Assembly (NCBI GenBank): GCA_964639895.1
Contig: CAZXEJ010000001.1
Coordinates: 62,001 to 126,000 of the forward strand
DNA from: CAZXEJ01 sp964639895
GTDB lineage: Bacteria; Desulfobacterota_D; UBA1144; Nemesobacterales; JADFKM01
Direction: 5' to 3'
Length of the DNA stretch: 64,000 nt
The translations under genes were made by a program, and so were the position numbers. Positions within the stretch are counted from its first letter, which is position 1. Every line of letters starts with the position of its first letter. The notes under the pieces are model-generated. The model was not told where the DNA came from. It ran no database searches and was given only the letters and a program-made list of their open reading frames with translations. Positions 1 to 7,950 of this stretch are shown one piece after another.

Positions 1-832
1 CCATGAGCTCCTTGGTTATGTAGGCCTGACGGGTCTTGTTGAACAGCAGCGTGAGCTGGCGCACCACCTCGTCGGCGTTGCGCGTGGCGCTGTCCATGGC
101 GGCCATACGGGCCGCGTGCTCGCTGGTTATCGTCTCGAAGACGGCCCTCTCGACGCGCGCCCTCACGTATTCGGGCAACACCGCCTCGAGCACGTCGCCG
201 CGGTCGGGCTCGAAGATGTAGTCGACCCCGAGACCTTCATCAGCCTTGCGGCGCTCGATGGGGAGCAGGCGCTCGAATATGGTCTCCTGCCGGAGCGCCG
301 AGATGAAGAAGTTGTACACCAGCACGACGTCGTCTATCAGCCCGTCGCTGAACTCCTCAGTAAGCGCGGAGGAGATGGCCTTGGCCGTCTGGGTGAAGTT
401 CCTCTCGTTCGTGCCCGTGTAGCTGTCGATCACGGTGTAGCCGAGCCTTCGGAAGTGGTCGCGGCCTCGCCGGCCGAGGAAGCGGAACGTCACCTCCTCG
501 TATCGGGAGGCCTCGGTCACGAGGTAGGTCTCAAGCTTGCGGATCAGATTGCTGTTGAAGCTGCCGCACAGACCCCGGTCCGAAGTCATGAAGACTACGT
601 GCAGCCGCTTTTTCTCCTCGGGCACCCTAAGCAACGGATGGAGCGAAGGGTCACAGACCGAGGCCAGGTTGCGCGCTAGCTCGGCGAAGGCGTCCGAATA
701 GGGACGCGAGGCAATGAGGGGCCCCTGGACGCGCTGCAACTTCACGGCCGAGATCAGCTTCATGGCGCTCATGATGCGCCTCGTGCCTCGTACGCTGCTT
801 ATCTTGGTCTTTATCTGCCTCAGGCTCGGCAT
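1..832 (-). CDS. atpG: F1 ATP synthase gamma subunit (3' end cut by window)
   Basis: Gamma subunit is the central rotor shaft of F1 and couples proton flow through Fo to catalysis in the alpha3beta3 head. The reading frame begins MPSLRQIKTKISSVRGTRRI, the conserved N-terminal helix of the family, with the typical SDRGLCGSFN motif near residue 85. It ends inside the conserved C-terminal helix (AYITKELM), so only about ten residues are missing beyond the left edge. Start ATG at 832 is 31 bases downstream of atpA's stop. It is the last visible gene of the antiporter-atpF'-atpF-atpH-atpA-atpG run; atpD and atpC are expected just outside. Family assignment is firm. Confidence 0.95.
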   Translation of the reverse strand, partial: MPSLRQIKTKISSVRGTRRIMSAMKLISAVKLQRVQGPLIASRPYSDAFAELARNLASVCDPSLHPLLRVPEEKKRLHVVFMTSDRGLCGSFNSNLIRKLETYLVTEASRYEEVTFRFLGRRGRDHFRRLGYTVIDSYTGTNERNFTQTAKAISSALTEEFSDGLIDDVVLVYNFFISALRQETIFERLLPIERRKADEGLGVDYIFEPDRGDVLEAVLPEYVRARVERAVFETITSEHAARMAAMDSATRNADEVVRQLTLLFNKTRQAYITKELM

Positions 833-863
833 GGAGGCTCACCTCCTTCCCCGTCGCGGCTCT

Positions 864-2381
864 CTACTTGAACTCTCCCAACTCGACCTTCAGGTTTTCG
901 AGCCCCTCGTCGATACGTGCCTTTATCTCGTCGGTTATCTCCTTCTTCGTACGTATGGCCTCGAGCACGTCATTGTAGTTGGCCTCGAAGAACCTGTAGA
1001 GCCTCTCCTCGTACGGGCGCACCTTCTCGACGGGATAGTCGTCCACATAACCGTTTGTGACTGCGTAGATAAGCAGTATCTGCTTCTCCACTGGAAGGGG
1101 GGAATACTGATCCTGCTTGAGTGCCTCGACGAGGCGGCTCCCTCGGGCGAGCTGGGCCTGGGTCACCTTGTCGAGGTCAGAGGCGAACTGGGCAAACGCC
1201 TCGACCTCGCGGTACTGGGCCAATTCGAGCCTCAGCGTGCCGGCAACCTTCTTCATGGCCTTGATCTGCGCCGAGCCGCCCACGCGGGAGACGGAGAGGC
1301 CGACGTTGATGGCGGGCCTTACGCCGGCGTAGAAGAGGTCGCTCTCAAGGTATATCTGTCCGTCGGTGATGGATATGACGTTCGTGGGAATGTAGGCCGA
1401 CACGTCACCCGCCTGGGTCTCGATTATGGGCAGCGCGGTGAGCGAGCCCCCGCCCTCCTCGTCACTGAGCTTGGCCGCACGCTCGAGCAGGCGCGAATGG
1501 AGGTAGAAAACGTCGCCCGGGTAGGCCTCGCGGCCGGGGGGCCGGCGCAGCAGCAACGACAGCTGCCTGTAGGCCCAGGCGTGCTTGGTAAGGTCGTCGT
1601 ACACGATCAGCGCCGCCCGCCCGGTGTCGCGGAAATGCTCACCCAGCGCGCAGCCCGCGTAGGGTGCGATAAATTGGAACGGCGCCGGGTCGCTAGCCGT
1701 GGCCGCCACCACGGTCGTATACTCCATAGCGCCGTGCTCCTTGAGCTTCTCCACCACCTGAGCCACCGTCGATTGCTTCTGTCCAATGGCCACGTATATG
1801 CAGTAGACGTCCTCGCCCTTCTGGTTGATGATGGTATCGATTGCAATGGCCGTCTTTCCGGTCTGCCGGTCGCCCAGGATGAGCTCTCTCTGTCCCCTTC
1901 CGATGGGGATCATTGAATCGATCGACTTGATACCCGTCTGCAACGGTTCCTTGACGGGTTGCCGCTGCACGACGCCGGGTGCCTTGATGTCTATGAGGCG
2001 CGTACCCTCGGCCGCTATCTCGCCCTTGCCGTCCAGCGGTTGGCCCAAGGCGTTGACCACCCTGCCCTTCATCCCCTCGCCCACGGGTATCTCGGCCACC
2101 CTGCCGGTGCGCCGTACGGTGTCGCCCTCGCTGACCTCGGTGTCCTCGCCGAATATGGCTACCCCGACGTTGTCCTCTTCAAGGTTCATCGCAAGCCCCA
2201 TGAGCCCGTTCTCGAACTGAACCAGCTCGCCAGCCATCACCTCGTCCAGTCCGTAGACGCGCGCTATGCCGTCGCCCACGGAGAGGACCGTGCCCACCTC
2301 GGCCAGCTCCACACCCCCCTCGTATCCCTTGATACGGCTCTTCAGTATCTCCCCTATCTCTTCGATCTTAAGCTCTTCCAT
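864..2381 (-). CDS. atpA: F1 ATP synthase alpha subunit
   Basis: Non-catalytic nucleotide-binding subunit of the F1 head. Walker A GDRQTGKT lies near residue 170, and the QYS-P-V-EKQ stretch typical of alpha lies near residue 430. The 505-residue product matches the family's usual 500-515. I place the start at ATG 2381 (MEELKIEEIGEIL) because an AAGGAG motif sits about 13 bases upstream. An in-frame ATG at 2402 adds seven residues but lacks a Shine-Dalgarno sequence. It lies 27 bases downstream of atpH and is co-oriented with the rest of the operon. Confidence 0.97.
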   Translation of the reverse strand: MEELKIEEIGEILKSRIKGYEGGVELAEVGTVLSVGDGIARVYGLDEVMAGELVQFENGLMGLAMNLEEDNVGVAIFGEDTEVSEGDTVRRTGRVAEIPVGEGMKGRVVNALGQPLDGKGEIAAEGTRLIDIKAPGVVQRQPVKEPLQTGIKSIDSMIPIGRGQRELILGDRQTGKTAIAIDTIINQKGEDVYCIYVAIGQKQSTVAQVVEKLKEHGAMEYTTVVAATASDPAPFQFIAPYAGCALGEHFRDTGRAALIVYDDLTKHAWAYRQLSLLLRRPPGREAYPGDVFYLHSRLLERAAKLSDEEGGGSLTALPIIETQAGDVSAYIPTNVISITDGQIYLESDLFYAGVRPAINVGLSVSRVGGSAQIKAMKKVAGTLRLELAQYREVEAFAQFASDLDKVTQAQLARGSRLVEALKQDQYSPLPVEKQILLIYAVTNGYVDDYPVEKVRPYEERLYRFFEANYNDVLEAIRTKKEITDEIKARIDEGLENLKVELGEFK

Positions 2382-2408
2382 CTCAGAGTGAGCTCCTTGC
2401 AAAAGATT

Positions 2409-2951
2409 CTATGCTTCGGCCAACATCTGCCTTATCGTCTCGAGACGCTTCCGTACGCTCGCATCGTAGAGCCTGTTCTCGATCTTGGCCACCACCCCTC
2501 CCACAAGTGCGGGATCCACATCGACGGCCGCCTCCACCTCCACCTCACCCCCGCGACCCACGGCCTCCCTTATCCTTTCGACCACCTCTTCGGCGGGCGG
2601 GAAGGCGAACGTCAGCTCCACTCTCACGATGCCGGCGGCCTCGCGGAGCCTCCTAAGCACATGCCTCATCGCCCCGAACAGTTCCTTGAGCTTCCCCTTC
2701 TCGGTTGCGAGCAACAGAAAGTTGCGCGTGAGAGAGCCGAACCCAGCCTTCTCGCAGAGGGCGGCCAGCGCTCTCTTGCGGTCTTCGACCTCGTAGGCCG
2801 ACGTGGTAAGGGCGTATCTCAGCTCCCTTTCTCTTTCTACCAGGGCCCCGAAGGCCTCGAGCTCACGGGTGACGGCACTTAGTTTACCATCCTCCTTGGC
2901 CGCCTCAATCAGGGCCTCTGTCATGTCTCTCAGCGTAGCTACCGTAGCCAT
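2409..2951 (-). CDS. atpH: F1 ATP synthase delta subunit
   Basis: Delta subunit (the mitochondrial OSCP equivalent) caps the F1 head and links it to the b/b' peripheral stalk. The 180-residue product has the helical N-terminal domain and the C-terminal VDPALVGGVVAKIEN-type segment of the OSCP/delta family. The start ATG is preceded by AGGAGG at four bases. Its first 13 bases overlap the end of atpF, indicating translational coupling. Assignment rests on length, the C-terminal motif and operon position. Confidence 0.93.
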   Translation of the reverse strand: MATVATLRDMTEALIEAAKEDGKLSAVTRELEAFGALVERERELRYALTTSAYEVEDRKRALAALCEKAGFGSLTRNFLLLATEKGKLKELFGAMRHVLRRLREAAGIVRVELTFAFPPAEEVVERIREAVGRGGEVEVEAAVDVDPALVGGVVAKIENRLYDASVRKRLETIRQMLAEA

Positions 2952-3493
2952 GACGCCTCCTGGCGAGCCTTCTCGAGGAACTCGTCCACGAACCTCGCGT
3001 TGTCGGCCTCGGTGATGTTGCGCCGTATCACCTCGACGGAGCGCTCGACGACCTGGGAGGCGAACTCCCCTCGGACGGCGCGAATGGTCTTCTCGCGCTC
3101 GGCCTCGATGGTGAGCTTGGTGTCAGCCTCTATCCTGCGCGCACCCTCGCGGGCGGCGTTCAATATCTCATCGCTCTCCACACGAGCCTCGCGCCTCATC
3201 TTCTCCTCGAGCGACGCGATGGCATCGTCGATCGCCTCGAGCTTGCCCTTGTACTCTTCGTAACGCTTGCGGCTTGCGGCGAGCCTCTCCTGCGCCTCCT
3301 CCATGGAAGCGGCTATCAGACCGCGGCGCTCGAGGAAGAAGTTGCGAAGGGGTGTCCTCAAGAAGTAACCCAGAACCAGGACGAGTATTATGACGTTAAC
3401 CGTATGCTCGCCGAGGAAAAACCAGTCCATGCCGCCCCCATGCCTGGAAGCGCCCGTGACGGCGAGCCACACCAGCTGATCCAGACCGCTCAC
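2939..3493 (-). CDS. atpF: Fo ATP synthase subunit b
   Basis: Peripheral stalk subunit: one N-terminal membrane helix (about residues 25-45, VNVIILVLVLGYFL) followed by a long charged coiled coil to the C terminus. The 184-residue length is typical. The GTG start at 3493 overlaps the TGA of the preceding b' gene (GTGA) and has GGAGG six bases upstream. A later ATG (residue 22) would give the more canonical N terminus, but has a poorer ribosome site. Having two distinct b-type genes in a row implies a b/b' heterodimeric stalk, as in cyanobacteria and several other phyla. Confidence 0.92.
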   Translation of the reverse strand: MSGLDQLVWLAVTGASRHGGGMDWFFLGEHTVNVIILVLVLGYFLRTPLRNFFLERRGLIAASMEEAQERLAASRKRYEEYKGKLEAIDDAIASLEEKMRREARVESDEILNAAREGARRIEADTKLTIEAEREKTIRAVRGEFASQVVERSVEVIRRNITEADNARFVDEFLEKARQEASWLR

Positions 3494-4014
3494 CGCTCCA
3501 CCTCCCTTCCCAGTACGCGCGCGGCTATCTCACGGGCCAGCGTATCCACCTGGGGACGCAGGCTCTCGCGCAACCTCTCGGCCTCAAGGGCCATCTCACG
3601 GCGGGCCTCACCCAGCGCCGCGCGGGCCTGCTCTCTCGCTTCGGCCACTATGCGGCGCGCCTCTTCTTGGGCCCTCCGCTTGACCTCTTCCTTATCCTGC
3701 GTGAACCTCTCGACGGCCTCGCGAAGACGGGCTTCGTATTCGGCGGCGAGCTTTTCGGCCTCGGCGTCTATCGAGCCGGCCTCCTGGGCGGCGCCCTCGG
3801 TCAGCTTACGGCGCCTCTCGGCCAGGTCGAGAAGCGGCTTGAACACCAGCGAGTCGAGCAGGAATACGGTCGCCACAAACAGCGCCATCTGCACCAGCAC
3901 CGTGCGGTCGAGCGCAAGGATGTCCTCGGCCGCGTAGGCCGGCACCGCCGAAGCCACGACCGCCGCACAAGCGGCCGCCGAAACCAGCAATATCCACGAG
4001 CGCCGGGGACTCAC
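3490..4014 (-). CDS. atpF': Fo ATP synthase subunit b' (second b-type stalk subunit)
   Basis: A second b-type stalk protein of 174 residues. The N terminus looks like a cleavable signal peptide (hydrophobic core ending near AVPAYAAE), followed by a membrane helix (about residues 38-60) and a long Ala/Glu/Arg-rich coiled coil. It should pair with AtpF to hold F1 to Fo. The GTG start at 4014 overlaps the antiporter's TGA (GTGA) with GGAGG six bases upstream. The signal-like N terminus on a b-type subunit is seen in several deltaproteobacterial operons (from memory). The choice between b and b' names is by gene order only. Confidence 0.88.
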   Translation of the reverse strand: MSPRRSWILLVSAAACAAVVASAVPAYAAEDILALDRTVLVQMALFVATVFLLDSLVFKPLLDLAERRRKLTEGAAQEAGSIDAEAEKLAAEYEARLREAVERFTQDKEEVKRRAQEEARRIVAEAREQARAALGEARREMALEAERLRESLRPQVDTLAREIAARVLGREVER

Positions 4015-5324
4015 CCGTTTCCTCCTCCACTTGTCTTGAGTCTCAGATCCTCCTCTATCCTCGCCCTCTCTATCCTGTCGGCGCCGAAAGCCACCTTGAG
4101 CAGGGGGGGCGCAACGAATGTGGTAAGCATGACCATCACCGTGATTGCCGAGAACATCCTCGTATCGAAGACGCCTGAGATGAGGCCGAACTGCGCAAAT
4201 ATCAGACCGACCTCCCCGCGGGGTATCATGCCGACACCTATGGCTATCTTGTTGAGTCCTTTCTGAACGACGGCGTATCCCGCGATCACCTTCCCAACTA
4301 TGGCGACCACCGTAAGAACGGCAGCAATTAATAATACCGGCAAATTCGCTTCATGAAAGGGATTGAACACACGAACGTCGACGGCGGCTCCGACCATTAT
4401 GAAGAAGATGGGCGTAAACACGTCGGCTACAGGCTTGAGCCTGGTCTCGATGGACTCTACCTGGTTGGTGTTGGCCAACACGAGGCCGGCTGCAAACGAT
4501 CCCACGATGGGGGCCAGGCCCACCAGCTTCGCGAAGTAGGCGAAGATGAATGCGAAGGCCAGTGCGCTGAGCAGCAGCACCCCCCTCACACGCATCTTGT
4601 TCACAACGTCGAACAGCCTGCGGGAAAAGAGGTTGCCCAACACGACGGAGCCGATCAGGAACCCGAACGCCTTGAGCGATATGACGCCCACCGTAAGAAA
4701 TGAGATGTGAGGGGCCGACCCGCCTTCGACGGCCTCCACCAGTCCGGTCACCACTGCCAGTATCATCAGGCCGAGCACGTCGTCGATGACGGCCGCACCA
4801 AGCACTATGCGGGACTCCGCTGCCCGCAGGAGGTTCATCTCCGAGAGCACGCGCGCCGTTATGCCTACGCTGGTGGCCGTCAGTGTAGCGCCCGCCGTTA
4901 TCGCCACCACACCCACGAGACGCGGGTCCGACCCTCCGAGGATCCCCATCTTCTCGAACACCAGCACCACCACCGCCCCGAGCACGAACGGGGTCACAAC
5001 GCCCACTACGGCCACGGCGAAAGAGCTGAGACCGACCCTTATCATGTCCCTGAGATCGGTCTCGAGTCCTATCTCGAACAGCAATATAGCGACGCCCACC
5101 TCGGCCAGCAGATGGAACGTCTCGAAGCCGGGCGCCCCGGGACCAGACGGCAGCAACGCAAGGACGCTCCCGCCCAGAAGCACGCCCGCGAAAAGCTCAC
5201 CCAGGACGGCGGGCTGCCGGATGCGCTCCACTATCTCTCCGAGCACCTTGGAAGATACAAGGATCAGCGCCAGTGCGAGGAGAAACTTCTCAACAGGAAA
5301 GACCGAAGTGTGTTCTGCAGCCAT
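4011..5324 (-). CDS. Monovalent cation:proton antiporter, CPA2 family
   Basis: Twelve or so hydrophobic segments over 437 residues, with the family's paired acidic motif in GAAVIDDVLGLM and the TATSVGITARVL stretch, identify a CPA2 (KefB/NapA-type) Na+/H+ or K+/H+ antiporter in the inner membrane. There is no C-terminal TrkA-N domain, so it is the short form. I use ATG 5324 (MAAEHTSVF) with GAGAGG upstream; an ATG at 5387 lies within the likely promoter. Its stop overlaps atpF' by four bases, so it is the first gene of the ATP synthase operon. Pairing an antiporter with ATP synthase suggests co-regulation of ion gradients (inference). The transported ion cannot be read from sequence. Confidence 0.9.
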   Translation of the reverse strand: MAAEHTSVFPVEKFLLALALILVSSKVLGEIVERIRQPAVLGELFAGVLLGGSVLALLPSGPGAPGFETFHLLAEVGVAILLFEIGLETDLRDMIRVGLSSFAVAVVGVVTPFVLGAVVVLVFEKMGILGGSDPRLVGVVAITAGATLTATSVGITARVLSEMNLLRAAESRIVLGAAVIDDVLGLMILAVVTGLVEAVEGGSAPHISFLTVGVISLKAFGFLIGSVVLGNLFSRRLFDVVNKMRVRGVLLLSALAFAFIFAYFAKLVGLAPIVGSFAAGLVLANTNQVESIETRLKPVADVFTPIFFIMVGAAVDVRVFNPFHEANLPVLLIAAVLTVVAIVGKVIAGYAVVQKGLNKIAIGVGMIPRGEVGLIFAQFGLISGVFDTRMFSAITVMVMLTTFVAPPLLKVAFGADRIERARIEEDLRLKTSGGGNG

Positions 5325-5377
5325 TTGCCTCTCGGGAAACGCCGGATACGGACCGCCATACCGTCCGCCGGCGAAAA

Positions 5378-5406
5378 TGTTTAACATGAAACGGGTGGGG
5401 TGTCAA
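5378..5406 (-). promoter_or_regulatory. Possible promoter of the antiporter-ATP synthase operon
   Basis: On the minus strand a perfect -35 TTGACA (5406-5401) precedes a poor -10 (TAAACA or TTAAAC) at 16-17 bases. The -10 region sits in the palindrome ATGTTTAACAT (5377-5387). An inverted AAACG/CGTTT pair overlaps the -35. The -10 match is weak, so this is tentative. Confidence 0.3.
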
Positions 5407-5550
5407 ACGCTCCGTTTTGCAGTGTGGAAAGAGAACGAGCCAAAGAAAATCAGTAATTAGAGGGGGTTGGAAGAGACGCCCGTCGAAGGTCCCACGCCCC
5501 GCGGGTGGCTGACCGGGGGCTCGACGCCAGCCGACCACAGCGGCCCGGAG

Positions 5551-7248
5551 CTAGGGCACGGCGTGCCGTAAGTCGACCACCCGGGCGCGCACCTCGTGCC
5601 TGCCGTTCCATGTATCCAGTTCCGGAGTGAAGGCCACGTCGACCACCTCTCCCTCGGCGGGGACGAACCCGCAGTCGAACCACAGGGCCTTCACTCTCCA
5701 CTCGGGCGACGACAACCCCAGCAGCAGGTGCTTCTCCTTGAGCACCTTCCTCTCCTCGACGCGCACCGCCCGCACGGCGAAAACGGGTTCGGGATTGCCC
5801 TCGCCGAAGGGCTCGAGGGCGGCCAGCTCTTCGACGAGATGCTCGTTCACATCGCCGAGGGCGCATACGGCGTCGATCTCCAGCTTGGGAACGCTCGGTT
5901 CCACGACGCCGCGCATGGACTCGACCAGGCGCTCGCGCAGCAGCTCCACGTCCTCCGCCCGTATTGAGAAGCCGGCCGCCAGCTCGTGGCCGCCGAACTT
6001 GACGAAGAGCCCTTCGCCGCAGCTGCGCAGGGCGTCGTATATGTTGACCCCGTCGATGCTCCTCGCCGAGCCCCTGCCCACTCCGTCCTCGCCCACTGCC
6101 ACCAGGACGACGGGCTTTCCGTAAAGGGATACGAGCCGCGAGGCGGCTATGCCCACCACCCCCGGGTGCCACGACGTCGAGGCCGCCACAAGGACCGGCG
6201 CTTCTCCTCCGCCGACGGCCGCCTTCGCCTCGCTGACGACGGTGTTCTGCGCGGCCTGGCGCCGCGCGTTGTCTGCATCGAGCGACTCGGCAAGACGGCG
6301 TGCCCTCCGGGGGTCGCTAGTAACCAGCAGCTCGACCGCGGCACGGGCGCTCGCAAGCCTTCCCGCGGCGTTGAGCCTCGGGCCCATACGGAAAGCCACG
6401 TCCGAGGCGCTCACCCGCTCGCCGAGGCCGCTTACGCGTTTTAGGGCCTCGACACCCGGCCTGTACCCCATGGCGATACGCTTGAGCCCCTCTCTGACCA
6501 GTATCCTGTTGACACCCACCAGCGGGGCGCAGTCGGCCACCGTCCCGAGGGCCACCAGGTCCAGGTAGTCACCCAGATTGGGCTCGGCCCCCCCGCGGAA
6601 GAACCCCTTCTCGCGCAACGTCCTGCGAAGGGCCATAAGCAGGTTGAACACCACCCCCACGCCGGCTATCTCCTTGTCCGGGTAGGTACAGCCTTCCTGA
6701 TGGGGATCGACGACGGCACACGCCGCGGGCAGCCGCTCGGGCACCTCGTGATGGTCGGTCACGATGAAATCGACCCCAAAACGCTTGGCCCGTTCCACCT
6801 CCTCGGCCGCAGTGATGCCGCAGTCGCACGACACCACCAGCCTCACCCCCAGCCGTCTCAGCTTCTCGACGGCCGCAGCATTTACGCCGTAGCCCTCTTC
6901 CACGCGGTCGGGCAGGTAGTAGACGACGTCGCAGCCCAGGCGACCCAGGAACGAATACAGCAGAGCCGTCGACGTCACGCCGTCCACGTCGTAGTCGCCG
7001 AAGACGGCCACCTTCTCCCCCTTGAGGAGTGCACCTACCAACCTGTCGACGGCCTCGGTCATCCCCTTGAGCAGAAAGGGCGACGGCAGGTCGAAGAGCG
7101 TGCCCTCTAGAAAACCCTTGGCTTCGGCCTCCGTAACGTATCCTCGGTTGACAAGCACCTGAGCCGTAAGGGGTGACAACCCGAGGGCGGCCGAGAGGCG
7201 GCTTACGGCACCGCGATCGGGTTTCTTGAGCGACCACTCCTTCTCCAT
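5551..7248 (-). CDS. recJ: Single-stranded-DNA-specific 5'-3' exonuclease RecJ
   Basis: RecJ degrades 5' single-stranded DNA during recombination and mismatch/base-excision repair. The 565-residue product has the DHH-phosphoesterase motifs in order: VFGDYDVDGVTST (about residue 80), the CDCGIT segment, TDHHEVP (about 165), GTVADCAPL (about 235), then the DHHA1 motif FGGHELAAGFS (about 420) and a C-terminal OB domain. Metal ligands Asp and His of DYDVDG and DHH are intact. Start ATG 7248 has only a weak AGAGAG upstream. It lies between aroQ and the antiporter with 100-plus-base gaps, so it may be transcribed alone. Confidence 0.96.
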   Translation of the reverse strand: MEKEWSLKKPDRGAVSRLSAALGLSPLTAQVLVNRGYVTEAEAKGFLEGTLFDLPSPFLLKGMTEAVDRLVGALLKGEKVAVFGDYDVDGVTSTALLYSFLGRLGCDVVYYLPDRVEEGYGVNAAAVEKLRRLGVRLVVSCDCGITAAEEVERAKRFGVDFIVTDHHEVPERLPAACAVVDPHQEGCTYPDKEIAGVGVVFNLLMALRRTLREKGFFRGGAEPNLGDYLDLVALGTVADCAPLVGVNRILVREGLKRIAMGYRPGVEALKRVSGLGERVSASDVAFRMGPRLNAAGRLASARAAVELLVTSDPRRARRLAESLDADNARRQAAQNTVVSEAKAAVGGGEAPVLVAASTSWHPGVVGIAASRLVSLYGKPVVLVAVGEDGVGRGSARSIDGVNIYDALRSCGEGLFVKFGGHELAAGFSIRAEDVELLRERLVESMRGVVEPSVPKLEIDAVCALGDVNEHLVEELAALEPFGEGNPEPVFAVRAVRVEERKVLKEKHLLLGLSSPEWRVKALWFDCGFVPAEGEVVDVAFTPELDTWNGRHEVRARVVDLRHAVP

Positions 7249-7376
7249 CTCTCTTTAACCACCGGGAACTCGGGGGAATACGGGACGAACGGACGTCCAC
7301 GCGCAGGCGGCCCTTCGGCCCGTACGAGGTGCCGACCGCCGTCGCTCCAACCCTGAGGAACGGCCGGGCGGCCGCG

Positions 7377-7823
7377 CTACTCCGAGGCGAGGGATCTCAG
7401 ATGTGCCACCAACCCCCTCAGGGCCAGCAGGTAGCTGTCGGCGCCGAACCCCGACACCACACCCACGCACACGGGGGCGATGTAGGAGCGGCGCCTGAAC
7501 CCTTCTCTACCCGCCGTGTTTGATATGTGGACCTCGACGCACGGCACCCCGACGGCGGCTACGGCGTCACGGATGGCTATGCTCGTATGGGTGTAGGCGG
7601 CCGGGTTCATGACTATACCGTCGAATCGTCCAGGCGCCCGTTGTACACGCTCTACAATCTCCCCTTCGGAGTTGGATTGAAAACACTCCACCTCAACACC
7701 CAGCAGTCCGGCTTCATGCTGGATACGGGAGTCTATCTCGGCCAACGTGGTAGTGCCGTAGACATCGGGCTCACGCGTGCCCAAAAGGTTGAGATTAGGC
7801 CCGTGCACGACGAGAATCCTCAT
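7377..7823 (-). CDS. aroQ: 3-dehydroquinate dehydratase, type II
   Basis: Type II dehydroquinase removes water from 3-dehydroquinate in the shikimate pathway. Conserved motifs are intact: HGPNLNLLGTREP at the N terminus (with the catalytic Arg and the lid-loop region), QSNSEGEIV, MNPAAYTHTS with its catalytic His region, and VEVHISNTAGREGFR. Length of 148 residues is exactly the family's. Start ATG 7823 follows GGAGG at six bases and a good promoter at 7846-7874. The other shikimate gene here, aroC (46053-47126), is 38 kb away. Confidence 0.97.
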   Translation of the reverse strand: MRILVVHGPNLNLLGTREPDVYGTTTLAEIDSRIQHEAGLLGVEVECFQSNSEGEIVERVQRAPGRFDGIVMNPAAYTHTSIAIRDAVAAVGVPCVEVHISNTAGREGFRRRSYIAPVCVGVVSGFGADSYLLALRGLVAHLRSLASE

Positions 7824-7845
7824 CCCTGCCTCCGTTTGTGAGTGA

Positions 7846-7874
7846 TATTACTCCATCCCCGCCGCTCTCGTCAA
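7846..7874 (-). promoter_or_regulatory. Sigma-70-type promoter for aroQ
   Basis: Minus-strand -35 TTGACG (7874-7869), 17-base spacer, -10 TAATAT (7851-7846). The expected transcript starts about 15-20 bases before the aroQ ATG, giving a short leader that still carries the GGAGG ribosome site. Confidence 0.5.
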
Positions 7875-7950
7875 GGCGGCCGGTACGGATCCCTCCTCTC
7901 CCCGGGCAGAAGGGGGCATGGCGTCAACGAGAAGGGTGGCGGCGCCGCCG

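Noticed and set aside
714..1916. Long open frame on the plus strand across atpG/atpA
   Set aside because: It is antisense to clearly conserved ATP synthase genes; high GC keeps opposite frames open. The same applies to long frames opposite ctaD, prfB, sbcD, acetolactate synthase and aroC.
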